A stretch of DNA of 64,000 nucleotides from CAZCWM01 sp964622625 (GTDB lineage Bacteria > Planctomycetota > Phycisphaerae > Phycisphaerales > Phycisphaeraceae): assembly GCA_964622625.1 (NCBI GenBank), contig CAZUUQ010000001.1:1-64000 (forward strand), written 5' to 3'. Under the pieces are notes generated by a model. That model was not told where the DNA came from, made no database searches, and saw only the letters and a list, made by a program, of their open reading frames with translations. Shown here in pieces: positions 20,909 to 29,120 of this stretch. How positions within the stretch are numbered: position 1 is the first letter of the stretch; every line of letters starts with the position of its first letter. The position numbers and the translations under genes are program-made.

Positions 20909-22867
20909 ATGGGCATGAATCAGGCCAGCACGGCATCGCAGGCCGCCAGTCAGGCCCACGGTCTGGCCCAGGGGCCGACCACACTGCTGGACCTGGTCGA
21001 GCAGCTCGGCCGTTTTGAGGGGCCGCCGGAACGGTTCGTCACAGCCCTGCTGGCGCTGCAATGCCACATCGCTCCGGCCGCCGGCGGCGCAGTGCTGCGC
21101 CGCAATCCCAGTGAATCACGGCCGCCGGACACACCGTCGACGGAACCGGCGGCGGATGGTCCCGGGCAGGTGCTGGCGGTCTATCCGCCCCAGCCGCGCG
21201 ACGCCACGCCGCCGATCTGGCTGGCCCAGGCGGCCGAGCTGACCCCGCGCATCCTCGCGGCCCGCAAGACGCAGATCATGGCCGTGCACAAGGCCGACGA
21301 CCTCTACGGCCAGCCGGCGGCCCGCAGCCTGGTCTGTGTGCCGCTGCACGGGGCCGGCACCATGCGCGGCATGGCGGCGTTTCTGGTCGAGTCGTCGGAC
21401 CGGACCGTGCTCGCCCTGGCGCAGGAGCGGCTGGAGCTGACCGTCGGGCTGCTGAGCGTCTTCGAGTTGCGCCTGACGCTCCAGAAGCGCAACACGGACA
21501 TGCGGCGGCTGCAGACGGCCATCGAGGTGACGGCCGCGGTCAACGAGCAGGATCGCGGGCATGCGGCCATGATGGCGGCGTGCAACGAGATTGCCGGCCG
21601 CTGGCGGGCCCACCGGGCGGCCATCGGCTTTCTCGCCGGCCGCTACGTCAAGGTCCGCGCCCTGTCGCACACCGAGAAGTTCACGCGGAAGATGCGCCTG
21701 GTGCAGGACATCGAGGCGGCGATGGAGGAGTGCCTCGACCAGGACGTGGAGATCGTGCACCCCGCGCCGCCGAACGCCACGTTCATCAGCCGGGCCACCA
21801 CCGAGCTTTCCACGCGGCACGGGCCGGCGAGCATCTGCAGTCTGCCCATGCGTCACGGCGGGCAGGTCGTCGGCGTGCTGACCGTCGAGCGTGCGGCCGA
21901 CGAAGCCTACAACCTGGAAGACGTGCAACTGCTGCGTCTGACGGCCGACCTGCTGACCGCCCGCGTCTACGAGCTGCACACCAACGATCACTGGTTCGGC
22001 CATCGCCTGGTGCAGGATGCGCGGCGCGGGCTGGCGGCGCTGGTGGGTCCGCGTCACACGTGGGCGAAGGCGGCCGCGGTCGTCGGCCTCGCGGGCGTGC
22101 TGTTTCTCACCTTCGTGCGCGGGACCGACCGGGTGAAGGCCGACTTCGCCATTGAGCCGACCGTCCGCCGCGTGATCTCGGCGCCGTTTGACGGCATCCT
22201 TGCGGCGGTGCACGTCGAGCCGGGCGAGCCGGTGTCGGCCGGAGAAACGGTGCTCGCGGAGCTGGACGTCGCCGAACTGCAGCAGCAGCATCTTCAGGCG
22301 CAACGGCAGCGCGCCGAATACCTGGTGGAGGCTGACGCGGCCCTGCGCGACGGCAAACAGGCCGAGCGGGCCCTGGCGCTGGTCAAGGCGCGGCAGATGG
22401 AGCCGGCCATCGCCCTGCTGCGACAGCGGATCGATCAGGCGCAGCTTCGCTCGCCGATCAGCGGGCTGGTGCTGCACGGCGACCTGCGGCGGCAGATCGG
22501 CGCGCCGGTAAGCAAGGGCGACGGGCTGTTCGAAGTCGGTGAGCTGACGGATGACGGGGCGCTGCGGGCTGAATTGCTGGTGCCCGAGAACCGCATCGAG
22601 GCGGTGGCGGTGGGGCAGCGCGGCGAAATGGCGGCCGCCTCGCACCCGGCCGACCGGCTGGCGTTCACCGTCGAGAAGATCAACCCCGTGGCCGAGGTGG
22701 TGGACGGCGGCAACGTGTTCCGCGTGCGCGTGCGTCTGGAGCAGCGGCCGCCGTGGCTGCGTCCGGGCATGGAGGGCGTGGCCAAGGTGGACATCGGCCG
22801 AGCGCCGTACGGCTATCTGTGGACGCGCGATCTGGTGAACTGGATCCGCATGCGCCTGTGGTGGTGA
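20909..22867 (+). CDS. GAF-domain / HlyD-type membrane fusion protein
   Basis: A 652-residue single-pass fusion. Residues about 45-190 and 200-360 look like two GAF domains (SLVCVPLHGAGTMRGMAAF; SICSLPMRHGGQVVGVLTVE). One membrane helix follows (about 385-405, AAAVVGLAGVLFLTFVRG). The rest is an HlyD-type adaptor: lipoyl/barrel-sandwich halves (SAPFDGILAAVHVEPGEPV; LRSPISGLVLHGDL) around a coiled-coil hairpin, then a beta-barrel ending LRPGMEGVAKVDIG. HlyD adaptors bridge an inner-membrane pump and outer-membrane parts. The GAF domains would face the cytoplasm and could sense a small ligand or a partner. It lies 17 bases before the M50 gene. No outer-membrane TolC homologue is in the window. 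Confidence 0.87.
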   Translation: MGMNQASTASQAASQAHGLAQGPTTLLDLVEQLGRFEGPPERFVTALLALQCHIAPAAGGAVLRRNPSESRPPDTPSTEPAADGPGQVLAVYPPQPRDATPPIWLAQAAELTPRILAARKTQIMAVHKADDLYGQPAARSLVCVPLHGAGTMRGMAAFLVESSDRTVLALAQERLELTVGLLSVFELRLTLQKRNTDMRRLQTAIEVTAAVNEQDRGHAAMMAACNEIAGRWRAHRAAIGFLAGRYVKVRALSHTEKFTRKMRLVQDIEAAMEECLDQDVEIVHPAPPNATFISRATTELSTRHGPASICSLPMRHGGQVVGVLTVERAADEAYNLEDVQLLRLTADLLTARVYELHTNDHWFGHRLVQDARRGLAALVGPRHTWAKAAAVVGLAGVLFLTFVRGTDRVKADFAIEPTVRRVISAPFDGILAAVHVEPGEPVSAGETVLAELDVAELQQQHLQAQRQRAEYLVEADAALRDGKQAERALALVKARQMEPAIALLRQRIDQAQLRSPISGLVLHGDLRRQIGAPVSKGDGLFEVGELTDDGALRAELLVPENRIEAVAVGQRGEMAAASHPADRLAFTVEKINPVAEVVDGGNVFRVRVRLEQRPPWLRPGMEGVAKVDIGRAPYGYLWTRDLVNWIRMRLWW

Positions 22868-22884
22868 TCGGGTGGTGAGGTTGC

Positions 22885-25089
22885 ATGGCGACGCATCGGC
22901 CGACTTTCAGCGAGCTGTGGTACCGCGTGGCCGAGCTGCGCCCGCGCCTGCATCCGACGGTGCAGACCTATCGCCAGGCGTTTCGCGGCCGCACGTTCCA
23001 CGTTGTGCGCGACGCGTCGAACAACCAGTTCTTCCGCCTCGACGACGCGGGCTACCACTTCGTGGCCCTGCTCGACGGGCGGCGCAGCGTCGTCGAGGCG
23101 TGGGACATCTGCAACGATCAGCTCGGCGACCGGGCTCCGACGCAGGGCGAGGCGATCCGTCTGCTGGGCCAACTCTACGGCGCGAACCTGCTGCAGGTGG
23201 ACCTGACGCCCGATGCCCAGAGCATGTTCGAGCGCTACCGCCAGCGGGTGCGGCGGGAGGTCGGCGCGTTCTTCACCAATCTGCTGTTCGTGAAGATTCC
23301 GCTGTTCGATCCGGATCACATTCTCGACGCGTGGCTGCCGGCGGTGCGCTGGATCTTCACGTGGGTGGGCGTGGTGCTGTGGCTGGGGCTGCTGGCGGCG
23401 GGGGGCTACGCGCTGGTGGGGCGGTGGGATGAACTGGTCAGCGGCGCCTCGAACGTACTGGCGCCGTCGAACCTGCTGCTGCTGACGATCGCGTTCTGGG
23501 TCATCAAGGGCCTGCACGAGTTCGGCCATGGCTTTGCCTGCAAGGCGTTCGGCAAGGAGACGGGCACCGGCGGCGAGGTACACACCATCGGCGTCATGCT
23601 GCTGGTGTTCATGCCCATCCCGTATGTCGATGCCTCGAGCGCCTCGGCCCTGCGCAGCAAATGGCAGAAGGCGGTGGTGGGTGCGGCGGGCATGTTCGTC
23701 GAGCTGGCGGTGGCCGCGGTCGCCGCCATCCTCTGGGCCCGCACCAGTGCCGGCGGGTCGGCGGTCGCGGCCGCCGTCCACGCCCTGGCCTACAACATCA
23801 TCTTCCTCGCCTCCGTCTCCACGCTGCTGTTCAACGGCAACCCGCTGCTGCGCTATGACGGCTACTACGTCCTGGCCGACCTGCTGGAGATGCCCAACCT
23901 GGCGCAGCGCAGCCGCGACTACCTGTACTACCTGGTCAAGCGGTACCTGTTCGGAGTGAAGCAGGCGCGGTCATCGGCCCGCAGCCGCGGCGAGCGCATC
24001 TGGTTTTTCCTGTATTCCGTTGCCGCCACCATCTACCGGGTGTGGATCAGCGTGCACATCTTCCTGTTCGTCGCCGGCCAGCTTTTCTTCGTGGGCATCC
24101 TGCTGGCGTGCGGGGCACTGATCGGCTGGGTGTTCATGCCGCTGGGCAAGTTCATTCGCTACCTGCTGACGCACGGCGAGCTGGCGCGGGTGCGGCCGCG
24201 GGCGCTGGCGGTCACCGGCGGATTCACGGCGGCGATGATCGTGCTCATCGGCCTGATCCCGATGCCCGACCGGGCGCGGGCCAGCGGCGTGGTCGAGCCG
24301 CGACGCCTGGCGGTGGTGCACATGGAGGTCGGCGGGTTCGTCGATCACTGGCTCGCTTCCGATGCGGACGTCCAGGCCGGCCGCTCCGTGCTGCTGGGCG
24401 CCCACAACCCCGAGCTGTCAGCGCGGCGGGCGGAACTGCTGGCCGAGATCGAACGCGTGGGCATCGAGCATCGCCACCAGGTCGGTCGGGACGAGGCCCG
24501 CGCCCGCATTCTGCTTCAGCAGGCGGCCGCCCTGCGCAGACAACTTCTTTATGTCGAGGACCGGCTCGGCGCTTTGCAGGTGGCCGCGCCGATCGACGGG
24601 CGATGGATCGCGCCTGACCTGGACCGCTTCGGCGGTGCTTACATCAAGGAAGGCGAGCGCATCGGCCTGGTGGCGAGCACCGATGACCTGATCGTCCGTG
24701 TGGTGACGGACCAGACCCTCGGTCCGCGGGTGGGGTCGGAACTGGCGGCCGGCGATCGGGTGGAAGCGCGGCTGCGCGGTCGGGCGGATCTGTTTTTTGT
24801 CGGCCGCATCGAACGCGTGCTGCCGGCCGGCGGTCAGACGCTGCCCTCGGCCGCGCTGGGCTACCTCGGCGGCGGCGACGTGGCGACGGCCCAGGACGAT
24901 CCGCACGGCACGCGGGCGACCCAGCCGTTCTTCGAAGTCGTCGTGGGGCCCGACGCGACCACGGCGGGCGATGTCGCGCTGCACAGCGGGCAGCGCGTCG
25001 TGCTGCGTTTCGAGTTCGACCGCACGCCGTGGGCGGCCCAGTGGATGCGGGCGCTGCGGCAGTTGTTCCAGCAGAGGTTCAGGGTGTAA
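22885..25089 (+). CDS. PqqD-like domain / M50 integral-membrane peptidase / HlyD-type adaptor fusion
   Basis: A 734-residue protein with three parts. Residues about 30-105 (FRLDDAGYHFVALLDGRRSV ... GEAIRLLGQLYGANLLQVD) resemble PqqD-like winged-helix domains, the fold used as RiPP recognition elements. Residues about 150-460 hold several membrane helices and an M50 zinc site: HEFGH (H211, E212, H215) with a likely third ligand D325 in NGNPLLRYDGYY. Residues about 470-730 form a lipoyl/HlyD-type adaptor (GVVEPRRLAVVHMEVGGFVD; LQVAAPIDGRWIAP). The family includes 'peptide zinc metalloprotease' YydH-like proteins. It could bind, cut or pass an exported substrate. It is the central gene of the candidate export unit; the GAF-HlyD gene is its likely partner. 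Confidence 0.88.
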   Translation: MATHRPTFSELWYRVAELRPRLHPTVQTYRQAFRGRTFHVVRDASNNQFFRLDDAGYHFVALLDGRRSVVEAWDICNDQLGDRAPTQGEAIRLLGQLYGANLLQVDLTPDAQSMFERYRQRVRREVGAFFTNLLFVKIPLFDPDHILDAWLPAVRWIFTWVGVVLWLGLLAAGGYALVGRWDELVSGASNVLAPSNLLLLTIAFWVIKGLHEFGHGFACKAFGKETGTGGEVHTIGVMLLVFMPIPYVDASSASALRSKWQKAVVGAAGMFVELAVAAVAAILWARTSAGGSAVAAAVHALAYNIIFLASVSTLLFNGNPLLRYDGYYVLADLLEMPNLAQRSRDYLYYLVKRYLFGVKQARSSARSRGERIWFFLYSVAATIYRVWISVHIFLFVAGQLFFVGILLACGALIGWVFMPLGKFIRYLLTHGELARVRPRALAVTGGFTAAMIVLIGLIPMPDRARASGVVEPRRLAVVHMEVGGFVDHWLASDADVQAGRSVLLGAHNPELSARRAELLAEIERVGIEHRHQVGRDEARARILLQQAAALRRQLLYVEDRLGALQVAAPIDGRWIAPDLDRFGGAYIKEGERIGLVASTDDLIVRVVTDQTLGPRVGSELAAGDRVEARLRGRADLFFVGRIERVLPAGGQTLPSAALGYLGGGDVATAQDDPHGTRATQPFFEVVVGPDATTAGDVALHSGQRVVLRFEFDRTPWAAQWMRALRQLFQQRFRV

Positions 25090-25177
25090 GGGATTGCCGA
25101 TTGTCGATATCCGATTGCCGAACGAACCGGCCTTGAGCCGCGCGTTCGCCAGTCACCGATCGTGAGCAGCAGGTACC

Positions 25178-27214
25178 GTGATTGCTCCCAGTGCCGCCAG
25201 TCCGGTCGCATCGCCTCCGTCCGCGTCGCCGCCGAGCGGGACGTGGCGGATGCTGTCGGCCGGCGCGCGGCCGGCGGCGCTGCCCAAGGGGCTGGATGCC
25301 GTCGCGGACCACGTGACGGCCCGGGTGCAGTCGCGCTGGCCGCGGACGCGGCGGCTGCTGCGCCGGGCCGAGCGTATTCTTGAGCAACATCGCGTGATCA
25401 GCGATCTGTCCGAGGCCCGCCTGCGCGAGCGGCTGATGGCACTGCGCGACCGCTTCCGGCTGGGCCGCGATGTCGAGGCCGATACCGACGCGGCCCTGAG
25501 CCTGCTGTGCGAGGTGTGCGTGCGCCGGCTGGACCTGCTGCCGCACCGCGAGCAGGTCGCGGCCGCGCTGGCGATGCGGGCCGGCTGCCTGGCGGAGCTG
25601 GCCACCGGCGAGGGCAAGACGCTGGTGGCGTCCCTGGTCGCCACGCTGGCGGGCTGGCGCGGCCGGGGCTGCCACGTGGTGACCACCAATGATTACCTGG
25701 TGCAACGCGACGCGAAGTGGATGGCCGACGTCTACCGCTTCTGTGGTCTGACCGTCGGCTGCATCCAGCAGGACTTGCCGCCGGATGCCCGCCGCGGTGC
25801 GTACGCGGCCGATGTGACGTATGTGACCAACAAGGAGGTGACGGCCGACTTCCTGCGCGACCGGCTGGTGCTGGGGCGCATGCGGGGCCTGACGGCGGCG
25901 CTGACCGCCGGCATTGTCGAGGAAGGCGGGCAGGGCCGTCGCGTGGAGCACCTGGTGATGCGCGGCCTGGCGCACGCGGTGATTGACGAGGCTGATTCAC
26001 TGTTGATCGATGAAGCCGTGACGCCGCTGATTATCAGCGGCGACGCGCCCAATCCCGAGCAGGCGGCGACGTACGAGCAGGCGGCGGCGATCGCGGCGAA
26101 GCTTCGGCCGCAGCGGGATTACCGCGTGCTTGAGCGATTCCGCGACGTGGAGTTGTCGCGCGGCGGGCGACGGCGGGTGGCGGAGCTGGCGGGCGAGCTG
26201 GGCGGATTGTGGCGGGGCGTGCGCCGCCGCGAGGAGCTGGTGGTTCAGGCCCTGATCGCGCGCAGCCTGTTCCTGCGCGACAAGCAATATGTCGTGCAGG
26301 ACGACAAGATCGTCATCGTCGATGAGTTCACCGGGCGCCTGATGCCCGACCGCACCTGGCGCGACGGGCTGCACCAGGCCATCGAGGCCAAGGAGCGGAT
26401 TGAAGTCAACCCGCCGAAGGCCACGCTGGCGCGGATCAGTTTTCAGCGGTTTTTCCGGCTGTATCCGCACCTGTGCGGCATGACGGGGACGGCCTGGGAG
26501 GTGCGGCACGAGACGTGGCGGGTCTATCGGATGCCGGTGGTGCGCATCCCGACGCATCGGCCCTGCATCCGCGAGCAGCAGGGCAGCCGTGTCTACGCGG
26601 GCGCGGCCGCGAAGTGGGCGGCGGTGGTGGAGCGCATCGCGGCGCTGCACGGACAGGGCCGGCCGGTGCTGGTGGGCACGCGCTCGATCGTGGCCAGCGA
26701 GGCGTTGTCGACGATGCTGACGCAGCGCGGGCTTGAGCACCAGGTGCTGAACGCGGTGCGTCAGGCCGAGGAAGCGCAGATCGTGGCCGACGCGGGTCAT
26801 CGCGGGCGCATCACGGTGGCGACGAACATGGCCGGTCGCGGCACGGACATCAAGCTCGGCGGCGACGTGGCGGCGGCGGGCGGCCTGCACGTGCTGGCGA
26901 CGGAGCGGCATGAGTCGGGGCGCATCGACCGCCAGCTCTTCGGCCGCTGTGCGCGTCAGGGCGATCCGGGTTCGAGTGAGGCGTTCGTCAGCCTGGACGA
27001 TGAACTGGTGCGCCGGTATCTGCCGACCGTGCTGGTGCGTCTGCTGGCGTGGACGCTATCGCGGCCGACGCGGTGGACCACGCGGATCGGGCGGGCGGTG
27101 CTGTGGTACGCGCAGCACCGGGCCGAGGCAATGGCGCGGCGGCAGCGGGCGGGGGTCCTCAAGACCGACGACTGGCTGGACCAGATGCTCGGCTTCGCGG
27201 GGCGCGAACGTTGA
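25178..27214 (+). CDS. Shortened SecA-like ATPase (second SecA paralogue)
   Basis: A 678-residue SecA-type DEAD motor. Visible motifs are Walker A (ATGEGKT, residues 142-148), TTNDYLVQRDAKWM, DEAD box VIDEADSLLIDEA, VDEFTGRLMPDR, MTGTAWE, NMAGRGTDIKLGGDV, and RIDRQLFGRCARQGDPGSS. The preprotein cross-linking region is short. After the motor only about 80 residues remain, so most of the helical scaffold/wing domains and the C-terminal zinc tail are missing. That is unlike the 1,347-residue SecA at 33457-37500. The N-terminus has an Ala/Pro/Ser-rich leader. GTG at 25178 is the assigned start, with GCAGG upstream. Its place after the M50-HlyD gene suggests a substrate-specific motor, as in accessory SecA2 systems. 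Confidence 0.85.
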   Translation: MIAPSAASPVASPPSASPPSGTWRMLSAGARPAALPKGLDAVADHVTARVQSRWPRTRRLLRRAERILEQHRVISDLSEARLRERLMALRDRFRLGRDVEADTDAALSLLCEVCVRRLDLLPHREQVAAALAMRAGCLAELATGEGKTLVASLVATLAGWRGRGCHVVTTNDYLVQRDAKWMADVYRFCGLTVGCIQQDLPPDARRGAYAADVTYVTNKEVTADFLRDRLVLGRMRGLTAALTAGIVEEGGQGRRVEHLVMRGLAHAVIDEADSLLIDEAVTPLIISGDAPNPEQAATYEQAAAIAAKLRPQRDYRVLERFRDVELSRGGRRRVAELAGELGGLWRGVRRREELVVQALIARSLFLRDKQYVVQDDKIVIVDEFTGRLMPDRTWRDGLHQAIEAKERIEVNPPKATLARISFQRFFRLYPHLCGMTGTAWEVRHETWRVYRMPVVRIPTHRPCIREQQGSRVYAGAAAKWAAVVERIAALHGQGRPVLVGTRSIVASEALSTMLTQRGLEHQVLNAVRQAEEAQIVADAGHRGRITVATNMAGRGTDIKLGGDVAAAGGLHVLATERHESGRIDRQLFGRCARQGDPGSSEAFVSLDDELVRRYLPTVLVRLLAWTLSRPTRWTTRIGRAVLWYAQHRAEAMARRQRAGVLKTDDWLDQMLGFAGRER

Positions 27215-27243
27215 TGCGGCGCCTGCCGCGATGGGCGTTCCAT

Positions 27244-27260
27244 GCCGGCTGAAAGCCGGC
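27244..27260. terminator. Hairpin between convergent genes, weak terminator candidate
   Basis: GCCGGCT-GAA-AGCCGGC gives a perfect 7-bp stem. It sits between the SecA-like gene and the convergent Rrf2 gene but has no T-run, so it is only a weak terminator candidate. Confidence 0.3.
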
Positions 27261-27333
27261 GGCGCGCGTTCGTGACGTGGTCCTGGGCGCGGTGTGGGGG
27301 ACTTCGACGACTCTGCCGGCGGGCCGGTGGTTA

Positions 27334-27816
27334 TCAGCCTGTGGGCATGCGCACGGGCTTGGAGACGCTGTGCAGTTCGGGCAACGGCTCGCCGATCGAT
27401 TCCATCTTCTCTTTCAGGGCGCCGGCCATCTGCTCCAGGGACGTTTCGGTGAGAAACTCCTTGAGCTTGGCGCGCACCGGCGCCCACTGGTCGTGCTGGG
27501 GGCAGGGCTGCTGATCGTCGCACTGGGCCATGCCCACGGCACAGCCGTCGAGGTCCTCAATTCCATCGACGGCCGCGACGATATCTATGAGGTACAACTT
27601 GGCGGGCTTGCGCGCCAGGGCGAATCCGCCGCCGCGGCCTTTGGCGCTGATCAGCAGGCCCTTGCGCACCAGATCCTGGAAAATCTTGGCCACGAAGTGT
27701 CGGGGCAGATCGGTACCCTGACACAACTCGTCCAACAGGACGTATCCATCCGGACGTAGCATCGCCAGGCGACTCATGGCACGAATGGCGTAACGGCAGG
27801 CATTGGAGTAGATCAT
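27334..27816 (-). CDS. Rrf2-family transcriptional regulator with a possible Fe-S site
   Basis: A 160-residue winged-helix regulator. It has the typical Rrf2 N-terminus (MIYSNACRYAIRAMSRLA), a recognition region (DLPRHFVAKIFQDLVRKGLL) and wing (SAKGRGGGFALAR). Three cysteines in GCAVGMAQCDDQQPCP (C-x6-C-x5-C) resemble the iron-sulphur ligands of IscR/NsrR-type members, suggesting redox, NO or iron sensing. The ATG at 27816 follows GAGG by 8 bases and matches the family start; a TTG at 27837 is possible but less likely. It is divergent from phosphofructokinase, so pfk is one possible target, as is its own gene. Confidence 0.88.
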   Translation of the reverse strand: MIYSNACRYAIRAMSRLAMLRPDGYVLLDELCQGTDLPRHFVAKIFQDLVRKGLLISAKGRGGGFALARKPAKLYLIDIVAAVDGIEDLDGCAVGMAQCDDQQPCPQHDQWAPVRAKLKEFLTETSLEQMAGALKEKMESIGEPLPELHSVSKPVRMPTG

Positions 27817-27903
27817 CTGGAAGGCCTCAGTTGACAAGCATGATTGTGACCGTGCGACCCGGGCACACGCACCAAGCCGACACCTTCAAACGACGATTGC
27901 GAA

Positions 27904-27909
27904 TATTAT
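27904..27909 (-). promoter_or_regulatory. -10 element of the Rrf2 gene
   Basis: A perfect TATAAT on the minus strand lies in the divergent region, about 88 bases before the Rrf2 ATG. No good -35 is present, which fits a regulated promoter. TATTAT on the plus strand overlaps it. Confidence 0.4.
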
Positions 27910-28001
27910 ACCGGAAGTTCCGCTGAGCAAACTGATTACTCCCCCGACCGCCTTTTGGCTCCCCCCTCGTCGTCCGGACCAGCCCCTCTCAGGAGACCCC
28001 C

Positions 28002-29096
28002 ATGCCCTCATCCATCCACCGCATCGGCATTCTGACGGGCGGCGGTGACTGTCCGGGCCTCAATGCCGTGATCCGGGCCGTGGCCAAGAGCGCCATGGGG
28101 GCCCATGAGCTGGAAGTCTTCGGCATTGAGGACGGCTTCCTGGGCCTGGTGCAGAACCGCATGCACCCCCTGCGCAACGAGGATGTGTCCAACATTCTGA
28201 CCCTCGGCGGGACGATCCTGGGAACGAACAACAAGTGCGACCCGACGCGCTACCCGGTGAAGAAGAACGGCGAGGTGGAGTTCCAGGACGTCACCGACCG
28301 CTGCCTGGAGCACATCGGCCACCGCCACCTGGACGCGATCGTGGTCATCGGCGGCGACGGGACGATGAGCGCCGCTTCCAATCTCGTGCGTCACGGCATC
28401 AATTGCATGGGCGTGCCCAAGACCATCGACAACGACCTGGAAGGCACGGATGTGACTTTCGGGTTCGCCACGGCCCGCTACATCGCCACGGCCGCGCTGG
28501 ACCGCATCCACACCACAGCCGCCAGCCATCACCGTGTGATGATCGTCGAGGTCATGGGTCGCAACGCCGGCTGGCTGGCGCTGCACAGCGGCGTGGCCAG
28601 CGGTTCGGACATCATCCTCCTGCCGGAGATTCCCTTCGACATCGACAAGGTCTGCGAGAAGGTGCAGCAGCGCTCGCGGCACGGCAAACGCTTCAGCATC
28701 GTGTGCGTCAGCGAGGGCGCCAAACCCAAAGGCGGCGAGCAGGTGGTCGATCACTACGACCCGACCAGCCCGGACCCGATCCGGCTCGGCGGCGTGAGCA
28801 AGGTGATCGCCGACCAGATCGAGCAGAAGACGGGCATCGAGACGCGCACGACGGTGCTCGGCCACGTGCAGCGCGGCGGTACGCCGGTGCCGGAGGACCG
28901 CGTGCTGGCCACCGAGTTCGGTCACGCGGCCGTCGAAGCCCTGATGGCCGGCAAGCAGAATCGCCTGATCGTCATGAAGGGCCGCACCGTCACCGACGTG
29001 GACATTCTCACGGCCGCGAACAAGCAGCGCCTCGTGCCGCTGGATCATCCGCTGATCAAGGCCGCCCGTGACGTGGGCACGGGCTTCGGCGACTGA
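28002..29096 (+). CDS. pfkA: 6-phosphofructokinase (PfkA family)
   Basis: Phosphorylates fructose 6-phosphate to the 1,6-bisphosphate in glycolysis. The 364-residue protein has GILTGGGDCPGLNAVIR (nucleotide-binding start), IGGDGTMSAAS, PKTIDNDL with the catalytic Asp, MGRNAGWLAL and LGHVQRGGTP. The Gly of GGDGT at the E. coli 104 position argues for ATP rather than pyrophosphate as donor. The Lys of PKTIDND at position 124 is the type more often seen with pyrophosphate enzymes, so this is a mixed signature. AGGAGA 6 bases before the ATG sets the start. It is monocistronic or followed by the small zinc-ribbon gene 24 bases on. Confidence 0.93.
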   Translation: MPSSIHRIGILTGGGDCPGLNAVIRAVAKSAMGAHELEVFGIEDGFLGLVQNRMHPLRNEDVSNILTLGGTILGTNNKCDPTRYPVKKNGEVEFQDVTDRCLEHIGHRHLDAIVVIGGDGTMSAASNLVRHGINCMGVPKTIDNDLEGTDVTFGFATARYIATAALDRIHTTAASHHRVMIVEVMGRNAGWLALHSGVASGSDIILLPEIPFDIDKVCEKVQQRSRHGKRFSIVCVSEGAKPKGGEQVVDHYDPTSPDPIRLGGVSKVIADQIEQKTGIETRTTVLGHVQRGGTPVPEDRVLATEFGHAAVEALMAGKQNRLIVMKGRTVTDVDILTAANKQRLVPLDHPLIKAARDVGTGFGD

Positions 29097-29106
29097 CGCG
29101 GCGGCG

Positions 29107-29112
29107 TATACT
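29107..29112 (+). promoter_or_regulatory. -10 element placed for a leaderless transcript
   Basis: TATACT ends exactly 8 bases before the ATG at 29121. There is no Shine-Dalgarno between them and no clear -35. The same geometry occurs before the genes at 38032 and 47472. Confidence 0.4.
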
Positions 29113-29120
29113 CAACGGCG

